Origin: Candidatus Sumerlaeota bacterium
GTDB taxonomy: Bacteria; Sumerlaeota; Sumerlaeia; JADFCT01
NCBI GenBank assembly: GCA_026398575.1
Contig: JAPLSP010000083.1
Span: 1 to 11,023, forward strand
DNA: 11,023 bases
Reading direction: 5' to 3'
Part shown: positions 1-7,305 of the stretch, piece after piece
How the letters are laid out: each line of letters opens with the position of its first letter
Numbering within the stretch: position 1 is the stretch's first letter
Program-made: the position numbers and the translations under genes
Notes under the pieces: generated by a model
Told to the model about the DNA's origin: nothing
The model's database searches: none
The model's input: the letters and a program-made list of their open reading frames with translations, nothing else

Positions 1-823
1 AGGGCTCGACGTGCTCGGCGATCCAGTCGGTGTATTCAGAAGGAGCGTACTTGCCGATGCGCTCCCCATCCGGCGCCACGACGCTGACCTTGCCATCGTA
101 GAAGTTCACCTTGTTGTTTTTATCCACCGTTCCCATATAGTAGGTTCTATGGGTGAACGTGTCTCCAAGGATCAGGTCAACATATTGCTTGTTCCCCAGC
201 ACGACGTCGGCAAATATTTTCAATGCGAACTGGGCGAATTCGATGGCGAAATCCGCCGTCACCAGGTACTTGCGGCGCTCGTCGTCAGTCATGCCTTTTG
301 AAACGCCGCCCGGCAGGCCAAAGACGGGATGGATGACCTTGCCCATCATGGCCTCGAGGATTTGCCGGCATTCGCGCCGCACGCGAATGACTTGCCCGGC
401 GATGTCTAGCCCCACTTTCGCGATGACGCCAAGGATATTGCGCTCGGCGGCCGGCGCGGTCGGTCCAACGACGAAGTCCGGCCCGCCGAGGAAGAAGAAG
501 TGAATAAAGTGGTCCTCGACGAAGAAGATGCTATAGGCCAGCTCGCGCAGTTTCTTGGCGGCCGAAGTCGGCTCGACCTTCCACAAGTCATCCAGGCACT
601 TGGTCGCGGCGATATGATGCGCCGTCGGGCATACGCCGCAGATGCGCGGCGTGATGCGCGGCATTTCCTCGGCGGGCCGTCCGAGGCAAAACGTTTCGAA
701 GCCGCGCAGCTCGGGAACCTGGAAAAACGCGCGCTCGACGTTGCCGGCGTCGTCCAGGAAGATTTCAATTTTGCCGTGGCCTTCGAGCCGCGTGATGGGA
801 TTGATCGTGATTCGTTTGCTCAT
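1..823 (-). CDS. mvhA: [NiFe]-hydrogenase large subunit, MvhA-like (group 3c), 3' end cut off by window
   Basis: Catalytic subunit that would hold the Ni-Fe(CN)2CO centre for reversible H2 cleavage in the cytoplasm. I translated it by hand; 274 codons are visible. Seen: the N-terminal ITRLEGHGKIEI motif near residues 10-21, and the first nickel-binding motif RICGVCPTAHH with C62, C65 and H69. The segment HFFFLGGPDFVVGP further on is typical of Mvh-type large subunits. The second nickel motif (DPCxxCxxH type) and the maturation cleavage site lie beyond the left edge. The start ATG (823-821) overlaps the stop of the small subunit as ATGA, and AAGGGG lies about 4 bases upstream, so translation is probably coupled. 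Last visible gene of the operon. Family assignment is firm; group 3c is inferred from sequence style and from the mvhD and hdr neighbours. Confidence 0.93.
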   Translation of the reverse strand, partial: MSKRITINPITRLEGHGKIEIFLDDAGNVERAFFQVPELRGFETFCLGRPAEEMPRITPRICGVCPTAHHIAATKCLDDLWKVEPTSAAKKLRELAYSIFFVEDHFIHFFFLGGPDFVVGPTAPAAERNILGVIAKVGLDIAGQVIRVRRECRQILEAMMGKVIHPVFGLPGGVSKGMTDDERRKYLVTADFAIEFAQFALKIFADVVLGNKQYVDLILGDTFTHRTYYMGTVDKNNKVNFYDGKVSVVAPDGERIGKYAPSEYTDWIAEHVEP

Positions 824-1800
824 TTCGCCCCTTCTTTCTCAAGCCACCGTCGCTTCAACAGCGACGCCGGCAAACTGAACCGGTACAGCGTTCCCAGAGG
901 ATCGGCCATCGTATCGGCCAGGACTTTGGATTTCTCCTCGGTGTCCGCCTCGCCCAGCGTGCCCAGCGCGCTCAGCATTTTCGTGCCCATATCCAGAGCG
1001 CCCGGCGTGGGACCGAAACAGCCCCGGCATGGCATGTTGCCGTGAATGCAGCGCTCGCCGCAGCCCGAGCGCGTGGCCGGACCCAGGCAGACGTATCCTT
1101 GCGCCAGGAAACATTTCTCCGCCTCGGGCGTGCTCGTGGCCACGCGCTTGAATTCCTTGATGGTCAGCGTCTCAGGCTTCGTTTTGTTGAGCGGACACGA
1201 TTCGCACAGCGATTTCTCCGGCGCCAGGACCGATCCTTTGGGCGGCAGCTTGCCTTCGAGAATCGCTCCGACGGCGCTCGCCACCAGACTCGAGGGCGGC
1301 GGACATCCCGGCAGGTAGTAGTCCACGTCAATCACGGCGTCGAGCGGCTTGACGTCCTTCCAGAAAACGGGCAATTCCAAATCGTAGCCATCCACTTGAA
1401 TATGGGTTTGCGGTTCCACGCCTCCGGGATTGTCGAGCGTCGGGGCGCGGTGGTATTTGTTCGCCAGAATTTCTTCGCGCGTCGTGGCATTGGCAAGGCC
1501 GGGAATTCCTCCCAAATGCGCGCATGAGCCGAAGGCGACGACCAACGGGCACTTTTCGCGCAGAAGTTTGACCCATTCATACTGCTCGGAAAGCCGGACG
1601 GCGCCGTTGATGAAGGCGACCGTGACTTCTCCGGGCTTCCATGCCTGGACGTCCTTGAGCTTGAAGTCCAGCGCCACGGGCCAGAGCGCGATATCCACGG
1701 CGGCGACGACCTTCAGGATATCTTCGGCAAGGTCCACCACCGTTTCCTCGCAGCCGCCGCACGAGGCGCACCAGTAAAACGCTACTTTGGGTTTTGCCAT
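820..1800 (-). CDS. mvhG: [NiFe]-hydrogenase small subunit, MvhG-like
   Basis: Electron-transfer subunit (326 aa) that carries electrons between the Ni-Fe site of the large subunit and MvhD. Seen: the N-terminal motif CASCGGCEE (C11, C14, C17) together with GSCAHLGGIPG (C93) and LPGCPP (C166), which supply the proximal [4Fe-4S] cluster. A second cysteine-rich half has C199, C202, C230, C238, C247, C251, C258 and C261 and fits two further [4Fe-4S] clusters. There is no twin-arginine signal or membrane anchor, so it is cytoplasmic as expected for group 3 enzymes. ATG is at 1800-1798, with AGGGG 6 bases upstream. It lies 9 bp after mvhD and overlaps mvhA by 4 bp. A length slightly above 300 aa is normal for the family. 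Confidence 0.95.
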   Translation of the reverse strand: MAKPKVAFYWCASCGGCEETVVDLAEDILKVVAAVDIALWPVALDFKLKDVQAWKPGEVTVAFINGAVRLSEQYEWVKLLREKCPLVVAFGSCAHLGGIPGLANATTREEILANKYHRAPTLDNPGGVEPQTHIQVDGYDLELPVFWKDVKPLDAVIDVDYYLPGCPPPSSLVASAVGAILEGKLPPKGSVLAPEKSLCESCPLNKTKPETLTIKEFKRVATSTPEAEKCFLAQGYVCLGPATRSGCGERCIHGNMPCRGCFGPTPGALDMGTKMLSALGTLGEADTEEKSKVLADTMADPLGTLYRFSLPASLLKRRWLEKEGAK

Positions 1801-1806
1801 GGCTTT

Positions 1807-1811
1807 CCCCT
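1807..1811 (-). promoter_or_regulatory. Ribosome binding site of mvhG overlapping the mvhD stop
   Basis: On the minus strand AGGGG sits 6 bases before the mvhG ATG and shares bases with the TAG stop of mvhD (1812-1810). Ribosomes finishing mvhD would be placed directly on the mvhG start, which supports coupled translation and the chosen start. Confidence 0.6.
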
Positions 1812-2280
1812 ATACAGTTTCGCAAAGCGCATTTGCGCGCTCTTGCCAGTTGAGCGGGCCATAGGAGCGCACTTGTTGCGTGAATTCCGTCACCATCGCG
1901 GCGAACTGCTCGCCCTCGGAAGCCGAAATCCATTCCAGGCGCAGGCGGCCCGGTTCGATGCCGAACTGCTCCAGCAGATTCTGAAGCATGGGATAGCGCC
2001 GCATCGCTTTGTAGTTTCCCTCCGAATAATGACAATCGCCCGGATGACATCCCGCGATCAACACGCCATCCGCGCCATCGGCGAACGCTTTGACCACAAA
2101 GGTCGGGTCCACGCGTCCCGAGCACATCACGCGGATGGCCACGACGTTGGGCGGATACGGAATCCGGCTGGTTCCCGCCAGGTCCGCTCCCGTGTAAGAG
2201 CACCACCGGCAGAGGAACCCGATGATCTTCGGCTCGAATTGTTCTTCAGCCGCAGCGTTTGTTGTTCGCTCATTGACCAT
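1810..2280 (-). CDS. mvhD: MvhD-like [2Fe-2S] electron-transfer subunit between hydrogenase and Hdr
   Basis: Small adaptor (156 aa) that in HdrABC-MvhAGD complexes passes electrons between the hydrogenase small subunit and HdrA. Seen: FLCRWCSYTGADLAG (C24, C27), RVMCSGRVDP (C53) and AGCHPGDCHY (C78, C83). This is the conserved five-cysteine pattern of the MvhD/FrhD-like family, which binds one [2Fe-2S] cluster. The N-terminal 16 residues are a polar extension. The start is ATG at 2280-2278, with a GGGGGA tract about 9 bases upstream. It lies 44 bp after the NuoG/HdrA fusion and 9 bp before mvhG. Here it stands alone; in some organisms it is fused to the C-terminus of HdrA. Its place between the HdrA C-terminal half and mvhG matches its role as connector. 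Confidence 0.95.
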   Translation of the reverse strand: MVNERTTNAAAEEQFEPKIIGFLCRWCSYTGADLAGTSRIPYPPNVVAIRVMCSGRVDPTFVVKAFADGADGVLIAGCHPGDCHYSEGNYKAMRRYPMLQNLLEQFGIEPGRLRLEWISASEGEQFAAMVTEFTQQVRSYGPLNWQERANALCETV

Positions 2281-2324
2281 TCGTCATATCCCCCTGCGAG
2301 CTCCAGCGCGGTTCTCAGGATTTT

Positions 2325-4112
2325 TTACGCCAGGATGCCTGCGATTTCCTCCAGCACCTGGACGTCTTCGAAGTTCTTCTGGGTGGCCGCGCCGGAAGGA
2401 CAGGCGGCCACGCAGGTTCCGCATCCTTTGCACAATTCCTCGATGACGCGCGAAACCTTTTTCTCTTCATCGTATTCAATGGCGGCATACGGACACGACA
2501 TGATGCATATCTTGCAGCCGGCGCACCGCTCCTCATTGATTTCGGACGTGATCGGCTCGAGCACCACCTTGCCCTTATCCATCAGCGACAGCGCTCCGGC
2601 CGCCGCCGCCCCGCCCTGCGCGACCGCATCGGGAATGTCTTTGGGGCCTTGGCAGGCGCCGGCAAGGAAGATGCCATCCGAAGCGGTATCCACGGGCGCG
2701 AGTTTGGGATGCTTTTCGAGATAAAAACTGCCTTGCGTGCAGCTGAGCGAGAGGCGTCGGGCCAGTTCGTCCGCGCCTGCGGCCGGCTTCATACCGGCCG
2801 AGAGAATCACCATGTCCACGGGAATCCGGCGCGTCATCCGCAACAGCGTATCTTCGCCGATCACGATGAGTTTGCCTTCTTCCTCGGGCGTTTCGGCGGC
2901 GTCCGTCACCTCGGCGGCTTTCCCGCGGATGAAATAAACGCCCTCGGCCAGCAGGCGCTTATAGAACTCTTCATAGCCCTTGCCGAAGGCGCGCATGTCA
3001 ATGTAGAAGTTATACACTTCGGCGTGGGTCTTCTCATGGATCAGGTGCGCGAATTTGAGCGAATACATGCAGCAGACGCGCGAGCAATACTTCTGATAGT
3101 TATCATCGCGGCTGCCGATGCAGTGGAGGATGGCCACCGACTTGGGCGGACGACCGGCCTTCGTGAGGATTTTGCCCCCGGTCGGTCCGCTGGCGTGGCT
3201 GAGGCGCTCGAATTCCAGCGCCGTCAGCACGTTGTCGAACCGGCCATAGCCGTAGCGGACCAGCGGCTTGGCGTCAAACAGCTGAAAGCCGGTGGCCACG
3301 ACAATGGCGCCCGCGTCGAGCTCGACCAGCGTGTCTTCCTGAGCATGGCAGATGGCCTTCGCGGCGCAGTTGTCCTCGCAGACCTTGCAGCCGCCGGTCT
3401 TGAAATAGATGCAATTGGCCTTGTCAATCACGGGAACGCGCGGGACGGCCTGGGGAAAGGGAATGTAATTGGGCTTGCGATGGGTCATGCCCTCCTCGAA
3501 CTCGAATGGAATCCGCATGGGAACGCGCTCCCAAATCCGGCTATGCTCGATGGCGCCGGTCGGGCAGATCGAGCTGCACGCGCCGCACGTCATGCAGACG
3601 TCGGAAGGCTCGCCAAACGGCGTCGTAACCCGGCGGGCGCCGCCCCGGCCCTCGAAACTCAAAGCGCCGATCTTCATGACGTCATCGCACAGGCGCACGC
3701 ACATGCCGCACATGATACATCCGGCTTCGCCGACGATGGTGCTCGGCGACTTCGCCGCCTTGCGAAAGCGCGTTTTCTCGATGCCAAATCGGGCCGCAAG
3801 TTTTTGAATGACCTTGGAATCCGGACACCGGGCCAGCAGGAGTTCGGCCAGCATGCGACGGATGCGCAGCGCCTTCTCGGACTGCGTATTGATCTCCATG
3901 CCTTCGGCCACCGGCAGCGTGCACGCCGTGACCAGCTTGGTCTTGCCCCGGTACGTGACCTCGACGAGGCAAAGGCGGCAGGCGCCGTACGGCGGCAGGG
4001 ACTCATGGTGGCAGAGGGTGGGTATTTCGATAGTGGCGCCGCGCGCCGCCTCGAGGACGGTGCAGCCCGATTCGGCCGAAACCGCCTTGCCATCAATCTT
4101 CAAATTGACCAT
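2325..4112 (-). CDS. hdrA: NuoG-like N-terminal module fused to the C-terminal half of HdrA
   Basis: Fusion protein of 595 aa. Residues 1-80 form a plant-type [2Fe-2S] domain as in NuoG, HoxU and HydA (C34, C45, C48, C64). Residues 130-190 hold two [4Fe-4S] motifs (C132/C135/C138/C142 and C173/C176/C179/C183). From about residue 200 it is HdrA: the IPFPQAVP stretch near 217-224, a ferredoxin motif C234/C242/C245/C249, VVATGF (271-276), the HCIGSRD and YCSRVCC cysteine motif (C331, C343, C347, C348), FYIDMRAFGKGYEEFY (369-384), the FAD-closing LAGACQGPKDIPDAVAQGG segment (483-501), and a C-terminal two-cluster ferredoxin (C530/C533/C536/C540 and C561/C564/C567/C571). The HdrA N-terminal domain and the GxGxxG FAD motif are missing here but are present in the product of 7305-6016. 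I chose the ATG at 4112 because GGGAGAGG lies just upstream and the [2Fe-2S] domain begins there; a longer reading frame continues upstream but overlaps nuoF. It follows nuoF by 19 bp. Confidence 0.92.
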   Translation of the reverse strand: MVNLKIDGKAVSAESGCTVLEAARGATIEIPTLCHHESLPPYGACRLCLVEVTYRGKTKLVTACTLPVAEGMEINTQSEKALRIRRMLAELLLARCPDSKVIQKLAARFGIEKTRFRKAAKSPSTIVGEAGCIMCGMCVRLCDDVMKIGALSFEGRGGARRVTTPFGEPSDVCMTCGACSSICPTGAIEHSRIWERVPMRIPFEFEEGMTHRKPNYIPFPQAVPRVPVIDKANCIYFKTGGCKVCEDNCAAKAICHAQEDTLVELDAGAIVVATGFQLFDAKPLVRYGYGRFDNVLTALEFERLSHASGPTGGKILTKAGRPPKSVAILHCIGSRDDNYQKYCSRVCCMYSLKFAHLIHEKTHAEVYNFYIDMRAFGKGYEEFYKRLLAEGVYFIRGKAAEVTDAAETPEEEGKLIVIGEDTLLRMTRRIPVDMVILSAGMKPAAGADELARRLSLSCTQGSFYLEKHPKLAPVDTASDGIFLAGACQGPKDIPDAVAQGGAAAAGALSLMDKGKVVLEPITSEINEERCAGCKICIMSCPYAAIEYDEEKKVSRVIEELCKGCGTCVAACPSGAATQKNFEDVQVLEEIAGILA

Positions 4113-4131
4113 GGAAACCTCTCCCGGCCTT

Positions 4132-6009
4132 TCAGTCTCGAATGACGGCGCCAAATTTGCAGACGTCGTGGCACACGCCGCATTTGGTGCATTTATCCGC
4201 CAGGATTTCATGCGGTTGCTTCTTTTCGCCGCGAATGGCTTTGACGGGGCATTCGCGGGCGCACAACATGCAACCGTTGCACTTCTGGCCGTCAATTCGG
4301 TAGGTTACAAGCGCTCTGCAAACGCCCGCCGGACATTTGCGCCGGCGCACATGCGCTTCGTATTCCTCGGGGAAATATCGAAGCGTCGTCAGAATGGGAT
4401 TCGGCGCCGTGGTACCCAATTGGCAAAGGGATGCTTCGCTGACGACTTCGGCCAGCTCCCGCAGCAGCGCGATATCATCCTCCTTGCCTTTCCCCGCGCA
4501 AATATCCGTCAGGATCATCTCCATTTGCATGATCCCCTCGCGGCAGGGCGTGCACTTGCCGCAAGACTCATTTTCGAGGAACTTGGTGAAGAATCGGGCG
4601 AAGTCCACCATGCAATTGTCTTCATCCATGACGATCATGCCGCCCGAACCCATCATGGTGCCGGCTTCGACCAGCTGGTCGTAGTCAATCGGCAGGTCCA
4701 GATGCTGCTCGGCCAGGACGCCGCCCGAAGGCCCGCCCGTCTGAACGCCTTTGAATTTCTTGTTGTTCTTCACGCCGCCGCCAATGTCGAAAACCACCTG
4801 GCGCAGCGTGGCGCCCATCGGCACCTCGACCAAGCCGGTGTTGTTGACCTTGCCCACGAGCGAGAATATCTTGGTGCCCTTGCTGCCTCCCCAGGGATTG
4901 CTGGTCACGTCGCCCGTGCCGATGCGGGTGAACCATTCGGCGCCGTGATTGACAATCAAAGGGATATTGGCCCAGGTTTCGACGTTGTTGAGGTTCGACG
5001 GCTTGTCCCACAGGCCGCTTTCCACCGTGTGAATATGCTTGGCCCGAGGCTCGCCGGCGCGCCCTTCGATCGAGGCCATCAGCGCCGTGGATTCGCCGCA
5101 GACAAAGGCGCCGCCGCCGCGAACGATCGTGATATCGAAACGCATTCCCGTTCCCAGAATGTTGTCGCCCAGAAATCCGATGGCGCGCGCGTCATCCACG
5201 GCTTTGGCCATCAGGTCCACCGCCAGCGGATACTCCGTGCGCACATAGACGTATCCCTCGCGGGCGCCGATGGCGTAGGCGCCGATGATCATCCCCTCGA
5301 CCACACTGTGCGGATTGCCCTCCAGCAGGCTGCGGTTGGCATAGGCGCCCGGGTCGCCTTCGTCGGCGTTGCAGATGACATACTTCACATCGCTCTTGGC
5401 TTTGCGGCACGAAGTCCATTTGACGCCCGTGGGAAATCCCGCGCCGCCCCGTCCGCGCAGACCGGATTGAGTCACCTGCTCGATGATCTCTTCCGGCGTC
5501 ATCTGCGTCATCGCCTTGAGCAGAGCGCTGTATCCACCCGTGCGGATATAGTCGTCAATGCTGCGCGGGTCCAAGTCAAGATTCGCGCCGAAAATCAGCC
5601 GGGTCTGCCGCTTATAGAAGGGAATATCCTGCTGCTTTTCAATGATTCTGCCGGAAGGATCCTTGTAGAATAAACGCTCGATTCGTTCCCCGCCCAACAC
5701 CGTTTTCTCCACGATTTCTTCCGCATCCTTGGGGGCGACCGACACGTAGAGCAGCCCCTCGGGTTGTATCACCACCATCGGCCCGCGCTCGCAAAAGCCG
5801 TGGCAGCCCGTGATGCGCAACTCGACTTTGCGCTCCAGCGCGCGCTTATGGAGCGACGCGCGGAAGGCGTCAATGACTTCCTGACCCGCCATGGCCAGGC
5901 AACCGGTGCCGCCGCAGATCAAAATGGTTGGCTTCTTGAAGCTCCGCTTCAAAAGCAGATCCGCGCGATAAGCGGACAGTTGCTCAGGCGCTGTAAACAT
6001 AGTGGTCAT
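4132..6009 (-). CDS. nuoF: NuoF/HydB-like NAD(P)H-binding flavoprotein subunit with extra Fe-S domains
   Basis: Predicted FMN-containing NAD(P)H oxidoreductase subunit (625 aa), longer than respiratory NuoF (about 430-450 aa). Domains in order: a thioredoxin-like [2Fe-2S] domain with C32, C37, C69 and C73; the NuoF core with the nucleotide/FMN motif SGLRGRGGAGFPTG (182-195) and YVICNADEGDPGAY (210-223); the [4Fe-4S] motif SCGKCTPCREG (C483, C486, C489) with C529; and a C-terminal two-cluster ferredoxin (C577/C580/C583/C587 and C607/C610/C613/C617). This layout is that of HydB of trimeric bifurcating hydrogenases and HndC, rather than complex I NuoF. It lies 6 bp after the HdrA-N/NuoE gene. 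The ATG at 6009 has only a weak AGGG upstream, and a second ATG three codons in is possible. NADH versus NADPH preference cannot be read with confidence. Confidence 0.95.
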   Translation of the reverse strand: MTTMFTAPEQLSAYRADLLLKRSFKKPTILICGGTGCLAMAGQEVIDAFRASLHKRALERKVELRITGCHGFCERGPMVVIQPEGLLYVSVAPKDAEEIVEKTVLGGERIERLFYKDPSGRIIEKQQDIPFYKRQTRLIFGANLDLDPRSIDDYIRTGGYSALLKAMTQMTPEEIIEQVTQSGLRGRGGAGFPTGVKWTSCRKAKSDVKYVICNADEGDPGAYANRSLLEGNPHSVVEGMIIGAYAIGAREGYVYVRTEYPLAVDLMAKAVDDARAIGFLGDNILGTGMRFDITIVRGGGAFVCGESTALMASIEGRAGEPRAKHIHTVESGLWDKPSNLNNVETWANIPLIVNHGAEWFTRIGTGDVTSNPWGGSKGTKIFSLVGKVNNTGLVEVPMGATLRQVVFDIGGGVKNNKKFKGVQTGGPSGGVLAEQHLDLPIDYDQLVEAGTMMGSGGMIVMDEDNCMVDFARFFTKFLENESCGKCTPCREGIMQMEMILTDICAGKGKEDDIALLRELAEVVSEASLCQLGTTAPNPILTTLRYFPEEYEAHVRRRKCPAGVCRALVTYRIDGQKCNGCMLCARECPVKAIRGEKKQPHEILADKCTKCGVCHDVCKFGAVIRD

Positions 6010-6015
6010 ATCGCC

Positions 6016-7305
6016 CTATCCCTGCATATATCGGTTTAGCGTTTTTTCCAGTTTGCTGCGCGTCAGGTTCCCAAAGTACTTCGAATCTATCACGATCACC
6101 GGCGACAGCGCGCAGGCGCCGAGGCAATTCACCGTTTCCAGGGTGAATTTCTGATCCTTCGTGGTCTCGCCCGCCTTGATCTGCAGCCGCTCCTCCAGAG
6201 CTTCCACCAGGCGCTGCGCTCCCCGGATGTGGCATGCGGTGCCCACGCATACTTTAATGGTGTGTTCGCCGCGCGGCGTCAGACTGAAAGCGGTATAGAA
6301 GGTGGCGACGTGATAGACGCGAGAGAGCGGAATTCCCAACCGCTGGGCGATATATTTAAGCCCGTCAGGCGGAAGATGGCGGAACTCGAGGTTGATGTCT
6401 TGCAGCACGGAAATGAGAGGGGCGCGCTCGTGGCGGCGCATCTCGATGGCTTTGTCAATGGAGACTTTCAGTTCCGGCTTGATCTCCACCGGCGCGCGAT
6501 AGTGGCCATTGCCGTTGACCGGCTTATACTGCACGGGGCAGCGCGCCACGCACTGTCCGCATCCCGTGCATTTTTGTTCATCAATATACCGCGCTTTGCG
6601 CCGCACCTTCACCTTGAAATTGCCGACGTATCCCGAAACCTCCTCCACCTCCGACCAAGTCAGCAGCTCAATGTTTTTATGCTGGCCGACGGCGACCATT
6701 TTGGGCGTCAGGATACAGGCGGCGCAGTCGAGCGTCGGGAAGGTCTTGTCGAACTTGGCCATGTGGCCGCCGATCGAAGGCTCGCGCTCGACCAGATATA
6801 CTTTCTTTCCGGCCTCGGCCATCCGCAGCGCGGCTTCGATTCCGGCGATCCCGGCGCCCACCACAACGGCCCGCGGCTGTACGGCCACTTCCCGCTCCTC
6901 CATTGGCTTATGACGGCGGACGCGCCGAACCGCCGCGGCAACCAGACGCTTGGCTTTTTCGGTGGCTTTCTTAGGATCCGAATGCACCCACGAGCATTGT
7001 TCGCGGATATTCGACATCTGGAAGAGGTAGCGATTCAACCCGGCGTCTTCGCAGACGCCACGGAACGTCAGTTCGTGCATCAAGGGCGAACAGGAGGAAA
7101 CAACCACCCGCGTCAGTTTTTCCTGCTCGATATCTTTTTTGATGAGCTCCTGTCCCGGATGCGAACACATGTATTTGTATTCTCTGGCCAGGACGACGCC
7201 TGGAAGGGTACGCGCGAACTCCGCGAGCGCCCCCACGTCCACCGTCTGGGAGATATTGGTCCCGCAATGGCAGACATAAACTCCGATTCGTTCTTGTTCG
7301 TTCAT
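6016..7305 (-). CDS. hdrA: N-terminal half of HdrA fused to a NuoE-like [2Fe-2S] subunit
   Basis: Fusion protein of 429 aa. Residues 1-140 are the HdrA N-terminal domain (YVCHCGTNIS with C12 and C14, MCSHPGQELIKKDI with C47, SSCSPLMHE with C72, NIREQCSWVH). Residues 145-240 hold the FAD-binding GAGIAG (150-155) and PTLDCAACILTPKM (190-203), both diagnostic of HdrA. Residues 246-256 carry one [4Fe-4S] motif, CTGCGQCVARC. HdrA then stops; after a linker (about 258-275), residues 276-429 form a NuoE/HydC-type domain with the [2Fe-2S] ligands C353, C358, C394 and C398. The rest of HdrA is encoded at 2325-4112. I chose ATG 7305-7303, which overlaps the hdrB stop as ATGA; the frame is open further upstream but lies inside hdrB. 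Function: FAD-dependent electron branching (HdrA) plus support of the NAD(P)H-linked NuoF partner. Confidence 0.92.
   Translation of the reverse strand: MNEQERIGVYVCHCGTNISQTVDVGALAEFARTLPGVVLAREYKYMCSHPGQELIKKDIEQEKLTRVVVSSCSPLMHELTFRGVCEDAGLNRYLFQMSNIREQCSWVHSDPKKATEKAKRLVAAAVRRVRRHKPMEEREVAVQPRAVVVGAGIAGIEAALRMAEAGKKVYLVEREPSIGGHMAKFDKTFPTLDCAACILTPKMVAVGQHKNIELLTWSEVEEVSGYVGNFKVKVRRKARYIDEQKCTGCGQCVARCPVQYKPVNGNGHYRAPVEIKPELKVSIDKAIEMRRHERAPLISVLQDINLEFRHLPPDGLKYIAQRLGIPLSRVYHVATFYTAFSLTPRGEHTIKVCVGTACHIRGAQRLVEALEERLQIKAGETTKDQKFTLETVNCLGACALSPVIVIDSKYFGNLTRSKLEKTLNRYMQG

Noticed and set aside
1843..2724. A 293-codon open frame on the plus strand
   Set aside because: Antisense to mvhD and the HdrA C-terminal half; no motif or ribosome site.
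2649..4145. A 498-codon open frame on the plus strand
   Set aside because: It is antisense to the NuoG/HdrA fusion, whose cysteine motifs are intact; no recognisable domain in the antisense product.
4113..4295. An N-terminal extension of the NuoG/HdrA frame
   Set aside because: It overlaps the end of the nuoF-like gene in another frame; the ATG at 4112 has a good ribosome site and starts exactly at the [2Fe-2S] domain.
3808..5673. A 621-codon open frame on the plus strand
   Set aside because: It lies antisense to the well-supported nuoF-like and NuoG/HdrA genes, has low-complexity His/Arg/Ala-rich content and no motif; long antisense frames are expected at this GC content.
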